Origin: Glycomyces lechevalierae
GTDB taxonomy: Bacteria; Actinomycetota; Actinomycetes; Mycobacteriales; Micromonosporaceae
Direction of reading: 5' to 3'
Length of the DNA: 64,000 bases
NCBI RefSeq assembly: GCF_027622945.1
Contig: NZ_JAPZVQ010000001.1
Location: 411,183 to 475,182, forward strand
Each line of letters begins with the position of its first letter. Positions within the stretch are counted from its first letter, which is position 1. Below the pieces are notes generated by a model. It was not told where the DNA came from and made no database searches. It saw nothing but the letters and a program-made list of their open reading frames with translations. Shown in pieces: positions 42,087 through 50,309 of the stretch. Made by a program: the position numbers and the translations under genes.

Positions 42087-44138
42087 CTAAGCGGAAGTGC
42101 CTGTCACAGTCGTACCGGTCTTGGTGACCGTGTAGTCGACCGTCCCGCCGCCCCAGAAGTGGAACGTGAGGATGACCGCCTCGCCTTCCCTGACCGCGTT
42201 GAAGAAGTCAGCGGTCAGGCCGATCGAGCCCGCAGGATAGTCGGGCCGGTAGGTCGCCCAGAACTCCTTGTAGGACGTCCAGTCGTGGGGCCCGGCAAAG
42301 GTGCCGTCGGCGTACTTGGCCTCCATCGTGGCGATCTGGTCGCCGTTGAACTCGGTCGGGATCGCGAAGGAGCTCGTGGCCCCGGACGCGTCCGAGAACT
42401 CCGGCGTGTCGTAGCTGATGATGTGGATCCGCCACGGCAGGCCGTCCGAGAAGCGCGCCTCGATCGTCGCGTTGGTCCCGTACTCCCGGTCGCCCGCGAG
42501 ACGGGTCAGCGCGGCGGCGGTGAGGGTCAGCGTGTCACCGGTGACGGTGTAGTCGGCGCCCTCGGCCAGAGCCGTGTCTCCCTGCCACAGACCCTCGAAC
42601 TCAAGGCCGTTGCGGTTCAGGGTGACCGACTCGTCCGCGATGGTCCCGGCCTTCTCGACGTAGATCGAGTCGAACGAGGCCGTGCCCGAACGCGTCGTCA
42701 CGCCAGTGTCCATGTACGACTGCACGAGCGGGTCGCGCCATTCGAGGGTGTCGCGGTTGAGGTACGAGCCGGCGTCCCACAGCATCAAGGTCATCTGCTT
42801 GTCCCGGGCCTGGAACGTCATGCCCTCGAAGAACTTCAGGAGCTCCCCGTACTGCTGCGAGGGGACGATGGGGCGTGTCCAGTCGTAGCCGAGGACGCCC
42901 CACTCTCCGATGATGACCGGGATGCCGTCGGCGACGAAGGTGTCGTGCACGCGCTCGAAGGTGGAGGTGATTTCCTGCTCGACCTGCTCGCTGTAGGTGG
43001 TGCCCCCGGCGATGTTGACACTGAACGGCCAGGGCCCGTACATGTGGACGGTCGCGGCGACCATCGGGTCCTCAAGGGAGTCGATGGTGGCCTTGAGCGC
43101 GTCCAGTTGCGGCTGGTCCGCGCTGGTGACCAGCGTGGGCATCACCAGGAGCCGGTCCTCGTTGTTCCCGCCGGAACCGCGAACGATCTCATGGAAGGCG
43201 ACGTTGAGCTCGTCGACCAGCACGTCCCCCGCTGCGGGTTCGGTGTCGGTGAACTGCGGCTCGTTGATGCTCTCGAAGGACAGCTCGGCCGGGTAGTCCT
43301 TGAACCGCTCGGCGATCTGGGTCCAGATCGCCTCGTACTTGGTGAGCACGCCGTCGTGGTCGGTAGGCATGGCGCTCATCCACATCCACGAGTCGTGGTG
43401 GATGTTGAGCAGCACCTGCAGGTCGTTCGCGAGGGCCATGTCGGCGACCTCGGCAACGCGGTCGAGCCAGGTCGGGTCGATCGTGTAGTCCGGTGCGGGG
43501 CCGAGGTTCTCGTCCCAGGTGACGGGCAGGCGAAGCGAGTTGTAGCCCTCGGCCTTGACGGTCTGGAGGAGCTCCTCGGTGATCAGCGGGTTGCCCCAGC
43601 CGGTCTCACCGCCCAGCGCGTCAAGGGTGTTGCCGACGTTCCAGCCCGGCTGCATGGCGGCGACCTGCTCCATGGCATTGGCCGGGCCTGGCGGCGGGGT
43701 CGTCGGCTCGCCCACGGAGCCGTCGCAGAGACGGCCGTTGAGGCGGAACTCGGTCGGATCGGTGTTCGCACCGGACCAGGAACCGGTGAACCCGAAAGAG
43801 GTCGCACCACCGGTCGCGAGCGCGGCGTTGTAGCCCAGGCTGGAGGCCTTGGCGGATGCGGATTCGCTCTTGTTCTCGGCGTTCCACATGTGGGTGACGC
43901 GCTGACCGCCCGCCCAGGTCCACTCGAGGTCCCAGCTGTTGACGGGCTCGCCGAGGTTGGTGACCTCGACGTTGGCGTTGAAGCCGCCGGCCCACTGGCC
44001 CGTGACCTTGTAGTCGACCTCGCAGCCTTGGGCCGCTTGGGCACTCACTGCTCCGATCAGTCCCGCGGTGAGGGCGGTGACTGCTGCTGCTGCGATCACG
44101 CCGAGGCGCAGTCGTCTTCTATGGATGGTGCTCTTCAC
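42087..44138 (-). CDS. Secreted GH5 endoglucanase with N-terminal CBM2 and C-terminal X2 domain
   Basis: The 683-residue protein starts at a GTG (44138) with AAGGAG five bases upstream. It has a signal peptide (RRRLRLGVIAAAAVTALTAG), a CBM2 (CEVDYKVTGQWAGGFNANVEV to the cysteine in LNGRLCDGS), a Pro-rich linker and a GH5 barrel. Catalytic residues are E293 in ESINEPQ (acid/base) and E412 in IIGEWGV (nucleophile). After the barrel comes an X2-like module (SFDSIYVEKAGTIADESVTL) and a final beta domain. The CBM2 directs it to crystalline cellulose. It is divergent from another GH5 gene. The end lies just next to the G/C tract. Confidence 0.9.
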   Translation of the reverse strand: MKSTIHRRRLRLGVIAAAAVTALTAGLIGAVSAQAAQGCEVDYKVTGQWAGGFNANVEVTNLGEPVNSWDLEWTWAGGQRVTHMWNAENKSESASAKASSLGYNAALATGGATSFGFTGSWSGANTDPTEFRLNGRLCDGSVGEPTTPPPGPANAMEQVAAMQPGWNVGNTLDALGGETGWGNPLITEELLQTVKAEGYNSLRLPVTWDENLGPAPDYTIDPTWLDRVAEVADMALANDLQVLLNIHHDSWMWMSAMPTDHDGVLTKYEAIWTQIAERFKDYPAELSFESINEPQFTDTEPAAGDVLVDELNVAFHEIVRGSGGNNEDRLLVMPTLVTSADQPQLDALKATIDSLEDPMVAATVHMYGPWPFSVNIAGGTTYSEQVEQEITSTFERVHDTFVADGIPVIIGEWGVLGYDWTRPIVPSQQYGELLKFFEGMTFQARDKQMTLMLWDAGSYLNRDTLEWRDPLVQSYMDTGVTTRSGTASFDSIYVEKAGTIADESVTLNRNGLEFEGLWQGDTALAEGADYTVTGDTLTLTAAALTRLAGDREYGTNATIEARFSDGLPWRIHIISYDTPEFSDASGATSSFAIPTEFNGDQIATMEAKYADGTFAGPHDWTSYKEFWATYRPDYPAGSIGLTADFFNAVREGEAVILTFHFWGGGTVDYTVTKTGTTVTGTSA

Positions 44139-44221
44139 GGCTCTCCTTGGGGGAAGGTGAATTCCGAGAGGGCGCGGCACTGGCCGCAGGAAGGGGGTCG
44201 ATCCTGGTGCGCCACAAGAGT

Positions 44222-44240
44222 AAGTTTGACGACCAAACTT
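44222..44240. promoter_or_regulatory. Inverted repeat between the two cellulase genes
   Basis: AAGTTTG-ACGAC-CAAACTT is a perfect 7-bp inverted repeat with 5-base spacer, 84 bp upstream of the reverse-strand GH5 start. It may be an operator for that gene. Confidence 0.5.
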
Positions 44241-44299
44241 TGTCAATAGGACAATCTGCACTCTTCGATATCATCTCGACCGGTCGTCGCAGTCCGCGA

Positions 44300-44328
44300 T
44301 TGACAAATACATTTAGAGGGATCAATAT
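44300..44328 (+). promoter_or_regulatory. Promoter of the forward GH5 gene
   Basis: A perfect -35 TTGACA (44300-44305) is followed after 17 bp by CAATAT (44323-44328). The predicted start of transcription lies just before the CebR-like box, so a repressor there would block elongation or initiation. Confidence 0.6.
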
Positions 44329-44343
44329 GTAGGGGTACATCTT

Positions 44344-44357
44344 TGGGAGCGGTCCCA
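44344..44357. promoter_or_regulatory. CebR-like operator upstream of the forward GH5 gene
   Basis: TGGGAGCGGTCCCA differs by one base from the 14-bp palindrome TGGGAGCGCTCCCA bound by CebR, the cellobiose-responsive LacI repressor of Streptomyces and relatives. It lies 26 bp before the start codon. The CebR gene is not in the window; the LacI gene at 54909 is next to GH36 and probably has another operator. Confidence 0.7.
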
Positions 44358-44382
44358 ATCCCTCGATCGTCAGGAGCTCGAC

Positions 44383-46032
44383 ATGTCCCCAGTGCCAAGA
44401 CCCCAAGGGGCCCTGAGATCCCGGCGGGCGGCGATCGGTGCGGTCGCCGCCGCGGTCGCCCTCGTCGTCGCCAGTGGCCTCTTCTCCATCGCGCTCTCGG
44501 CGGCCCCGGCAAACGCCGAGACGCAGGGCACCGGCAGCGGCTTCCTCAGCACCGACGGCAGCCGCATCGTCGACGCCAGCGGCGCCGAAGTCCGGCTCAC
44601 CGGCATCAACTGGTTCGGCATGGAGACCGACAACCACACCTTCCACGGCCTGTGGGCCAACGCGCCCGCGACCTGGAAGGGCCAGATCGACCGGATGGCC
44701 GAGCTCGGCTTCAACACCCTCCGGATTCCGTACACAGGGGACTCGCTGCGCCCGGATGCCAAGGCCACCAGCGTCAACGACTACTCGAACCCGGACCTGG
44801 CCGGCCTGTCGCCGTTGGAGATCCTCGACAAGGTGATCGAGCACGCCGGCGAGAAGGGCATGCGGGTCATCCTCGACCGGCACCGTCCGAGCGCCGCGGG
44901 CCAGACCGCGCTCTGGTACACCCCGCAGGTGTCCGAGCAGAGCATGATCGACGACTGGGTGATGCTGGCCGAACGCTACGCGGGCAACGACACCGTCATC
45001 GGCGCGGACCTGTTCAACGAGCCCCACGCCGAGGGCACGCTGCCCAACGCCACCGGTTCCTGCTGGGGCTGCGGCGTTCTCGCCCGGGACTGGCGACTCG
45101 CGGCCGAGCGGATCGGCAACGCGGTGCTGGCGGCGAACCCGGACTGGCTGATCCTCGTCGAAGGCGTGAGCACCATCCCCGGCGGCCTCACGAACCAGTG
45201 GGACAACGACCCGGCCACCGACACCGAAGGCACCTGGTGGGGCGGCAACCTCAGCGCCGCGGCCCAGTACCCGGTGCGGCTGAACGTGCCGCACAAGCTG
45301 GTCTACTCCGCGCACGACTACGCGATCTCGGTGTACGACCGGCAGGAGTGGTTCAAAGACCCCGACTTCCCGGCGAACCTCCCCGAGGTCTGGGACCACT
45401 TCTGGGGCTACCTCGACCGGCAGAACATCGCGCCGGTACTCGTGGGCGAGTTCGGCTCGACCCTCGCGAACCCCCTCGACAAGCAGTGGCTCGAAGCGCT
45501 GATGGACTACATGACCGACAACGGGATGTCGTTCACCTTCTGGGCGTGGAACCCGAACTCGGGCGACACCGGCGGCCTCGTGCAGAACGACTGGTGGACG
45601 GTCGAACAGGAGAAGTACAACATCCTCGAGCCGCACCTGAACCCGCCCGACGGGAGCGGCGGCTCGAACGGCACCCCGTCCTCCACGCCGCCGGTCACGC
45701 CGACCTCAACGCCCACAACGAATCCGCCGGGGGCGTGCACGGCGACGTACACGATCACCGGCGGATGGCCCGGCAACTTCCAAGCGGATGTCAAGGTGAC
45801 CAACACCGGCACAACGGCCATGAGCAGTTGGAAGACCGGCTGGACCTACGCGGGCGACCAGAAGATCTTCAACTCGTGGAGCGCCACGGTCACCCAGTCC
45901 GCCAAGACGGTGACCGCCGTGAACACGAGCTCCAACGGGAGCCTCCAACCTGGACAGAGCGTCACCTTCGGCGTGCAGGGCACGGTTTCAGGCACGAACG
46001 CCGTGCCGACACCGATCACCTGCTCCGCCTGA
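44383..46032 (+). CDS. Secreted GH5_1-type cellulase with C-terminal CBM2
   Basis: The 549-residue protein starts at an ATG with AGGAG seven bases upstream. It has a signal peptide (SRRAAIGAVAAAVALVVASG, possibly Tat-dependent as it follows arginines) and a GH5 barrel like that of Acidothermus E1 (TGINWFGMETDNHTFHGLW, VILDRHRPSAAGQTALW). Catalytic residues are E213 in ADLFNEPH and E356 in LVGEFGS. After a Pro/Thr linker comes a CBM2 (CTATYTITGGWPGNFQADVK to VPTPITC). The one-base-off CebR box suggests repression until cellobiose appears. Confidence 0.92.
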   Translation: MSPVPRPQGALRSRRAAIGAVAAAVALVVASGLFSIALSAAPANAETQGTGSGFLSTDGSRIVDASGAEVRLTGINWFGMETDNHTFHGLWANAPATWKGQIDRMAELGFNTLRIPYTGDSLRPDAKATSVNDYSNPDLAGLSPLEILDKVIEHAGEKGMRVILDRHRPSAAGQTALWYTPQVSEQSMIDDWVMLAERYAGNDTVIGADLFNEPHAEGTLPNATGSCWGCGVLARDWRLAAERIGNAVLAANPDWLILVEGVSTIPGGLTNQWDNDPATDTEGTWWGGNLSAAAQYPVRLNVPHKLVYSAHDYAISVYDRQEWFKDPDFPANLPEVWDHFWGYLDRQNIAPVLVGEFGSTLANPLDKQWLEALMDYMTDNGMSFTFWAWNPNSGDTGGLVQNDWWTVEQEKYNILEPHLNPPDGSGGSNGTPSSTPPVTPTSTPTTNPPGACTATYTITGGWPGNFQADVKVTNTGTTAMSSWKTGWTYAGDQKIFNSWSATVTQSAKTVTAVNTSSNGSLQPGQSVTFGVQGTVSGTNAVPTPITCSA

Positions 46033-46035
46033 CCA

Positions 46036-46076
46036 CGGCGAGGCGCGCCTTCCGCTTCGGGAGGCGCGCCTCGCCG
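46036..46076 (+). terminator. Terminator after the forward GH5 gene
   Basis: CGGCGAGGCGCGCCT / AGGCGCGCCTCGCCG form a perfect 15-bp stem with an 11-base loop, starting four bases after the stop. It also serves the convergent gene at 46091. Confidence 0.8.
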
Positions 46077-46090
46077 CGTGCAACGAGACC

Positions 46091-46750
46091 TTACGCGTAG
46101 TCCATGAACCGGTCGAGCGCTCGGCTCGCGGCGGCGTCGGCGATGGCGGCTGCCGTCTCCCGCCGCCCGGCTCCGGGCGCGTAGACGACGGACACGCTGA
46201 TCATGACGCGCTCGTATCCGACCTCGGCGCCATAGGTCTCCCAAGCGTCGCCTGGATAGACCGAGCTGAACCCGGTCATGCTGCCCATGCTGAGGTCCGC
46301 GACGGTCCACGCGGGGTCCTCTTCGAACCGCTCGCGGCGGGGTACGAGGGCGTCGGCGGCGTAGCCCTCGTCAGAGCCCGCGGCGATCCCGATGTCCAGT
46401 TTCTGCCCGGCCGGCGTCTCGAAATGGCAGTACAGGGCCTTCGTGTCCTCGTCGGGGTAGGCGCTCGAGCTTGCGAGCTCCCCGCTGCCGCCCGCGAAGG
46501 CGTCGAACGTGGTGAGATCGAAGTCCTCGCAGGTCTGCTTCGAGAAGTCGGCCGCGACGTCCGGCGGGGGTCCGGTCGTGGCGTCGTCGGACTCACCCGC
46601 GGTGAAGAAGTCGTTGAGCCGGTTGTGGATCCAGATGAACTCGATGGCGGCGAACAGGAGCAGGGCTGCGCTGGTGACGGCCACGAGGCCGATGAGCAGC
46701 TTGGCCCACAAGGGGATCGATTGCGGCGCGGGCGGAGGCGGATTCGACAT
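46091..46750 (-). CDS. Membrane-anchored secreted protein of unknown function
   Basis: The 219-residue protein has a Pro-rich N-terminus, one transmembrane segment (WAKLLIGLVAVTSAALLLFA, residues about 16-37) and an outer domain of about 175 residues with two cysteines (QTCEDFDL and ALYCHFETP) that could form a disulfide. The plan recalls DUF3558-like or other actinobacterial outside-facing proteins, but no family is claimed. It stands alone, convergent with the GH5 gene. Confidence 0.72.
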   Translation of the reverse strand: MSNPPPPAPQSIPLWAKLLIGLVAVTSAALLLFAAIEFIWIHNRLNDFFTAGESDDATTGPPPDVAADFSKQTCEDFDLTTFDAFAGGSGELASSSAYPDEDTKALYCHFETPAGQKLDIGIAAGSDEGYAADALVPRRERFEEDPAWTVADLSMGSMTGFSSVYPGDAWETYGAEVGYERVMISVSVVYAPGAGRRETAAAIADAAASRALDRFMDYA

Positions 46751-46925
46751 GCGGTCGCTCCCGGTTCAGGGCGTTCGGGGACGAGCGTGACGATATACGG
46801 ACCGTGCAAGACCGGCGCGCGACTCGGTGAGGGACGGCGGGAACGTTGATCGCGGAGCGCCGCCGACGCGGCCGTATCGGCGTTCCCGAACGACCGGATC
46901 GACTGGTCGCCCTGGCGGCCGAAGG

Positions 46926-46954
46926 CGAGCCGGGACCGGCGCAGTCCCGGCTCG
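46926..46954 (-). terminator. Terminator of the 46965 gene
   Basis: CGAGCCGGGAC / GTCCCGGCTCG form a perfect 11-bp stem with a 7-base loop, ten bases past the stop of the reverse-strand gene at 46965. Confidence 0.75.
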
Positions 46955-46964
46955 ACTTGTGTCC

Positions 46965-48950
46965 CTACCGGAGTCCGTAGGAGCGGATCGTCGTGTGGGT
47001 GACCTCTGTGCCCGCGTCGTCCACGGCGGTCATGCGCACCGAGACGTACTCGGCGTCGTCCGGGTGCTCGATCGTGGCGGTGGCGGTGTTGCCTTCACGG
47101 TCGATCGCGACGGCCTCCCAGGTCTTACCGTCGTCGAACGAGACCTCCAACGTCATCTCCTCCGCGGTGACCTTCGGAGCGTCCTCGTCGACCACCAGGT
47201 CGAGCGTCACGTCCAGATCGTCCCCGCACTCGGCGAAACCGCCTTCGACGCCTTCGGCGCGCATGAGCACGACGGGAAGGGCCAGCGCCGCGCCGCCCTC
47301 GACCGCTTCGGCGGGGTCGAGGTCGAAGTTCCAGGTCTGCGTCGCGGCCGTGCCGACCAGCGCGGTGTCAGTGCTCTTGGTCGAGTCGACCTCGAGCGTG
47401 TACCGGCCCTCATCGAAGCCGGTGAAGTCGAACTCGTAGCCGCCCCACGGGTCGATGCCCTCGAGCACGCCGACCTTCTGGTCGTCGGTGCTCAGGACGG
47501 CGCGGGCGCTGTGGCCGACGAGCGTCAGGTCTTCGGCATTGCCGCTGTAGGCGGGCCTGGTGGCCGCGTACAGGTACGGAGTGCCCTCATAGGAGTAGAG
47601 GATCGAGCGGGCGGGGCCGGCCGCGAACGGGCCGTGCGCGACAGTGCGCTCGGCCTCGCCGGGCTCCAGCGAGCCCAGGTCCTTCGCGTCGTAGAAGCCG
47701 TCGACCAGTTGGACGTCATCGACGTACACGCCGGCCTCCTGGAAGCCGGTCCACTCGATCGCGTTGTCGGCGGTGTAGTAGACCGTCCGCGCCGAGGGGA
47801 AGGCCGTCGGCATCATGGCGCACAGGCCCGGTCCGAGCTGCGGGTCGGTGTCGCCGTAGTCGCACGTGAAGCCTTGGAGGTCGACGCCGAGCGAGTTGAA
47901 CGTCGTCTCCTCGGCGGCCAGGTCGTCTTCGGAGGGCTTGAACTCGCCTTCGTCGGGGAACGAGCCGTTCTCGTGGAAGACGAGGTTGTACTGGTACGGG
48001 TCCGCGGCGTCGTCGGGACTGGTGAGCACTGCCTGGTAGATGAACCCGAGTTCGTGTCCCGGCAGGTCCGGTTCCGGCATCACGTACACGTCGTCGTTCG
48101 CGCCGATGAAGTCGCCGGTGCCGATCGAGTTCTCCTTGCCGGAGGCGTTGAGGGAGAGGATGCCGCGGTTGAACGCGGCGTCGTCCTGTTCGACCTCGAT
48201 GGTCAGCGGTATCGCCGCCGCGGCGTCGATGTCGAGCGCGGCGGGTTCCTTGCCCACGGTCACCGTGCTGAGTCCGGCGACGACCTCGCCGCGTTCGGTG
48301 TCCGTGGCCTCGTTCCACATCGAGTGCTGCAGGGCGTATTCCCCGGGCTCGAGTTCGACGGTGCCGACGCCGTTCTCGTCGAATTCGAGTCGGTCCCAGT
48401 GCTCGGGGTCCTTCAGGTCGATCCAAATGACCCAGTCGTTCTGCGGTGCTTTGCCGGAGCGGTCTTTGAGGGTGACGGTGAGCGTCTGCGTCTCCTGCCG
48501 CGCGCCGTCTGGTGCGGCAGGGGCCGGGGGGAGGCCGGCGAAGGAGTCGAGTTCGGACTCCGGGACGGCGGCGGCGTCGCGGTGGCCCGCAGCGGCGAGC
48601 GCCGTGATGTTGTACCGGCGCGGGTCCTCTTGTCCCGCTTCGATCTCGTCGACCATGTCGCGCGGGATGACCAGCCGCTCATTGCCGGCTCCGGGCTCAT
48701 ACATCGAGACGAACCCGATGTCCTCGCGGCCGGGGGCCGGGTTCACGCCCATCGTGCCGTCGCCGAAGACGGTCACGGCGTCCCCAGTGGGGAGCACGAC
48801 GGTCGGGGTCGTGATGCCGGCCTCATCGGCCGCGGTGCTGGGCGTGGGCGTCGTGTTCGTCTCGGCGTTGGCGATCAGCCCGCCGGTGACGACTGCGACG
48901 GCGACCGCAGTCGCCGTCACCGCCGCCCCGATGGCGTGTCGTTTCCGCAT
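46965..48950 (-). CDS. Secreted protein resembling subtilase flanking regions without a protease domain (paralogue 2)
   Basis: The 661-residue protein has a signal peptide (RHAIGAAVTATAVAVAVVTG) and the same plan as the gene at 34281: VLPTGDAVTVFGDGTMGVNP, GREDIGFVS, RLVIPRDMVDEIEAGQEDPR and YNITAL at the start, and LEVSFDDGKTWEAVAIDREG, then VTHTTIRSYGLR at the end. The central domain includes FTCDYGDTDPQLG and several acidic beta-repeats, with no DTG, HGTH or GTSMA motif of S8 peptidases. AGGAGTCAAG lies just before the ATG at 48950. Shared wording such as GAGVYVDDVQLVDG versus EAGVFDENSDLTDG shows they are true paralogues. Confidence 0.75.
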   Translation of the reverse strand: MRKRHAIGAAVTATAVAVAVVTGGLIANAETNTTPTPSTAADEAGITTPTVVLPTGDAVTVFGDGTMGVNPAPGREDIGFVSMYEPGAGNERLVIPRDMVDEIEAGQEDPRRYNITALAAAGHRDAAAVPESELDSFAGLPPAPAAPDGARQETQTLTVTLKDRSGKAPQNDWVIWIDLKDPEHWDRLEFDENGVGTVELEPGEYALQHSMWNEATDTERGEVVAGLSTVTVGKEPAALDIDAAAAIPLTIEVEQDDAAFNRGILSLNASGKENSIGTGDFIGANDDVYVMPEPDLPGHELGFIYQAVLTSPDDAADPYQYNLVFHENGSFPDEGEFKPSEDDLAAEETTFNSLGVDLQGFTCDYGDTDPQLGPGLCAMMPTAFPSARTVYYTADNAIEWTGFQEAGVYVDDVQLVDGFYDAKDLGSLEPGEAERTVAHGPFAAGPARSILYSYEGTPYLYAATRPAYSGNAEDLTLVGHSARAVLSTDDQKVGVLEGIDPWGGYEFDFTGFDEGRYTLEVDSTKSTDTALVGTAATQTWNFDLDPAEAVEGGAALALPVVLMRAEGVEGGFAECGDDLDVTLDLVVDEDAPKVTAEEMTLEVSFDDGKTWEAVAIDREGNTATATIEHPDDAEYVSVRMTAVDDAGTEVTHTTIRSYGLR

Positions 48951-49328
48951 CTTGACTCCTCTTGGCTCGCATGCCGTGGATCGAATGACCCACTCGACTT
49001 GGGAGACGCGACCGAGGAACATCACAGTTGCATATCGATGACGTAATGCCGTTGTCTCAGAACGTGATCGAGAGGCGCGTCCGGTTCGCGGGTGACCGGC
49101 ACGCCGAAGCGGGCGGGAGAAGGCACGGCCCGCTTGTGCTGCGCGTGCCTCGAACAGCGTTGCATTGCAAGACGGAGGGGCGCACCGGGTCTTCCGGCGC
49201 GCCTTGCCGTTCCGGTCCCGGCGGGACGCTGAAGGGGGGGGGGGGGCCGGGGGGGGGGCCCCCCCGGGTTGGGGGGGGGCGGAGGGGGGGCCCCCGGGCG
49301 TGTCGATCATGGCCGGGTCCTCCTCGTG
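48951..49328. other. Gene-free region with a G/C tract and a 19-bp repeat
   Basis: This 378-bp gap holds the promoter of the 46965 gene on its left. From 49234 to 49300 it becomes runs of 7-13 G or C, then a copy of CATGGCCGGGTCCTCCTCG (49308-49326), repeated at 49365-49383 inside the hydrolase gene. The runs and the repeat look like misassembly. No ORF is supported here. Confidence 0.55.
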
Positions 49329-49383
49329 CTAGCGCACTATGAGGTCCCGCAGGGCCTTGCCGACCATGGCCGGGTCCTCCTCG
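49308..49383. repeat. 19-bp direct repeat spaced 57 bp apart
   Basis: CATGGCCGGGTCCTCCTCG occurs at 49308-49326 and 49365-49383. The second copy encodes EEDPAM near the end of the hydrolase and the first restates it just past the stop codon. This fits a partial duplication of the gene end, or an assembly error beside the G/C tract. Confidence 0.7.
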
Positions 49384-50207
49384 GCCATGAAGTGGCCCGC
49401 ATTCGTGAGCCGGTGGTCGAGGTCGGGGGCCCAGGCCCGCCAGACCGCGGCGGCGTCGTAGCCGAGGGCGGCACCCCAGTCCTGCTGAACGACCGTGACC
49501 GGCATCCGCAGCCGCACGCCGTTCGCCCGGTCGGCCTTGTCGTGCTCGATGTCGATGCCCGCCGTTGCCCGGCAGTCGGCGACGATCGAGGCCACGGCCT
49601 CGCGCGAGGCCCGCAGGTACTCCGCGCGCACCGGGCCCGGGATGGCCGCCGCGTCCTTCGTCCAGGCGTCGAGGAAGAACCCGAAGAACTCGTCCGCGCT
49701 CGCAGCGATCATCCGCTCGGGCAGCCCGGGCGGCTGGGCCATCAGGTAGAGGTGGAACGCCACCGCCGCGTCGGCCCCGTGCAGGACCGCCCACGTGTCG
49801 AGCGTCGGCAACACGTCCAGGATCGCCAGATGCGAGACCCTGTCCGGGTGGTCGAGCCCCGCGCGGACCCCGACGAGCGCGCCGCGGTCGTGCCCGGCCA
49901 GCGCGAAGCGGCTGTGGCCGAGGCGTTCGGCGAGAGCCACGATGTCAGCGGCCATGGTGCGCTTGGAGTACGTGTCGGGTCCGCTCGCGGCGGGCTTGTC
50001 GCTCGCGCCGTAGCCGCGCAGGTCCGGGACGATCACGGTGTGGTCGGCGGCGAGGTCGGCCGCGACGTGGCGCCACATGAGGTGGGTCTGCGGGAAGCCG
50101 TGCAGGAGGACGATCGGGTCGCCCTCGCCGCCGACGGCGGTGTTGAGCGCGATGTCGCCGTCGACGGTGATCCGCTGGTAGTCGAAGCCCGGTATCGCGA
50201 GGTTCAT
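49329..50207 (-). CDS. Alpha/beta hydrolase of the haloacetate dehalogenase/epoxide hydrolase type
   Basis: The 292-residue enzyme has HGFPQTHLMWRHVAADLA, the oxyanion region and the nucleophile elbow GHDRG with D107 as the predicted nucleophile, plus H272 in GHFMAEE as base. These and YSKRTMAADIVALAERLGH resemble fluoroacetate dehalogenases (FAc-DEX). However, where that family has the halide-pocket His-Trp pair, this one reads FHLYLMAQPPGL, so the tryptophan seems to be missing. It may be a dehalogenase of another substrate or an epoxide hydrolase. The start at 50207 has GGAGCGGCC just upstream. It is divergent from a SARP-like regulator. Confidence 0.8.
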   Translation of the reverse strand: MNLAIPGFDYQRITVDGDIALNTAVGGEGDPIVLLHGFPQTHLMWRHVAADLAADHTVIVPDLRGYGASDKPAASGPDTYSKRTMAADIVALAERLGHSRFALAGHDRGALVGVRAGLDHPDRVSHLAILDVLPTLDTWAVLHGADAAVAFHLYLMAQPPGLPERMIAASADEFFGFFLDAWTKDAAAIPGPVRAEYLRASREAVASIVADCRATAGIDIEHDKADRANGVRLRMPVTVVQQDWGAALGYDAAAVWRAWAPDLDHRLTNAGHFMAEEDPAMVGKALRDLIVR

Positions 50208-50309
50208 GGCCGCTCCTTCTGGTTCGGTGGGTCTCGTCGAGTCTGCGAGTCGCCGATGAGCGTTGGATGAGCGCGATAGTTTGGCACGGGATTGGAGGTG
50301 CGCTTGCGC

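Noticed and set aside
41643..42090. Forward open frame 41509-42090 after the CDF gene
   Set aside because: Pro/Gly/Ala-rich translation through the homopolymer tract, no ribosome site and no motif.
49028..49342. Short forward frame through the second G/C tract
   Set aside because: Mostly Gly and Arg produced by G runs; it overlaps a suspected sequence error.
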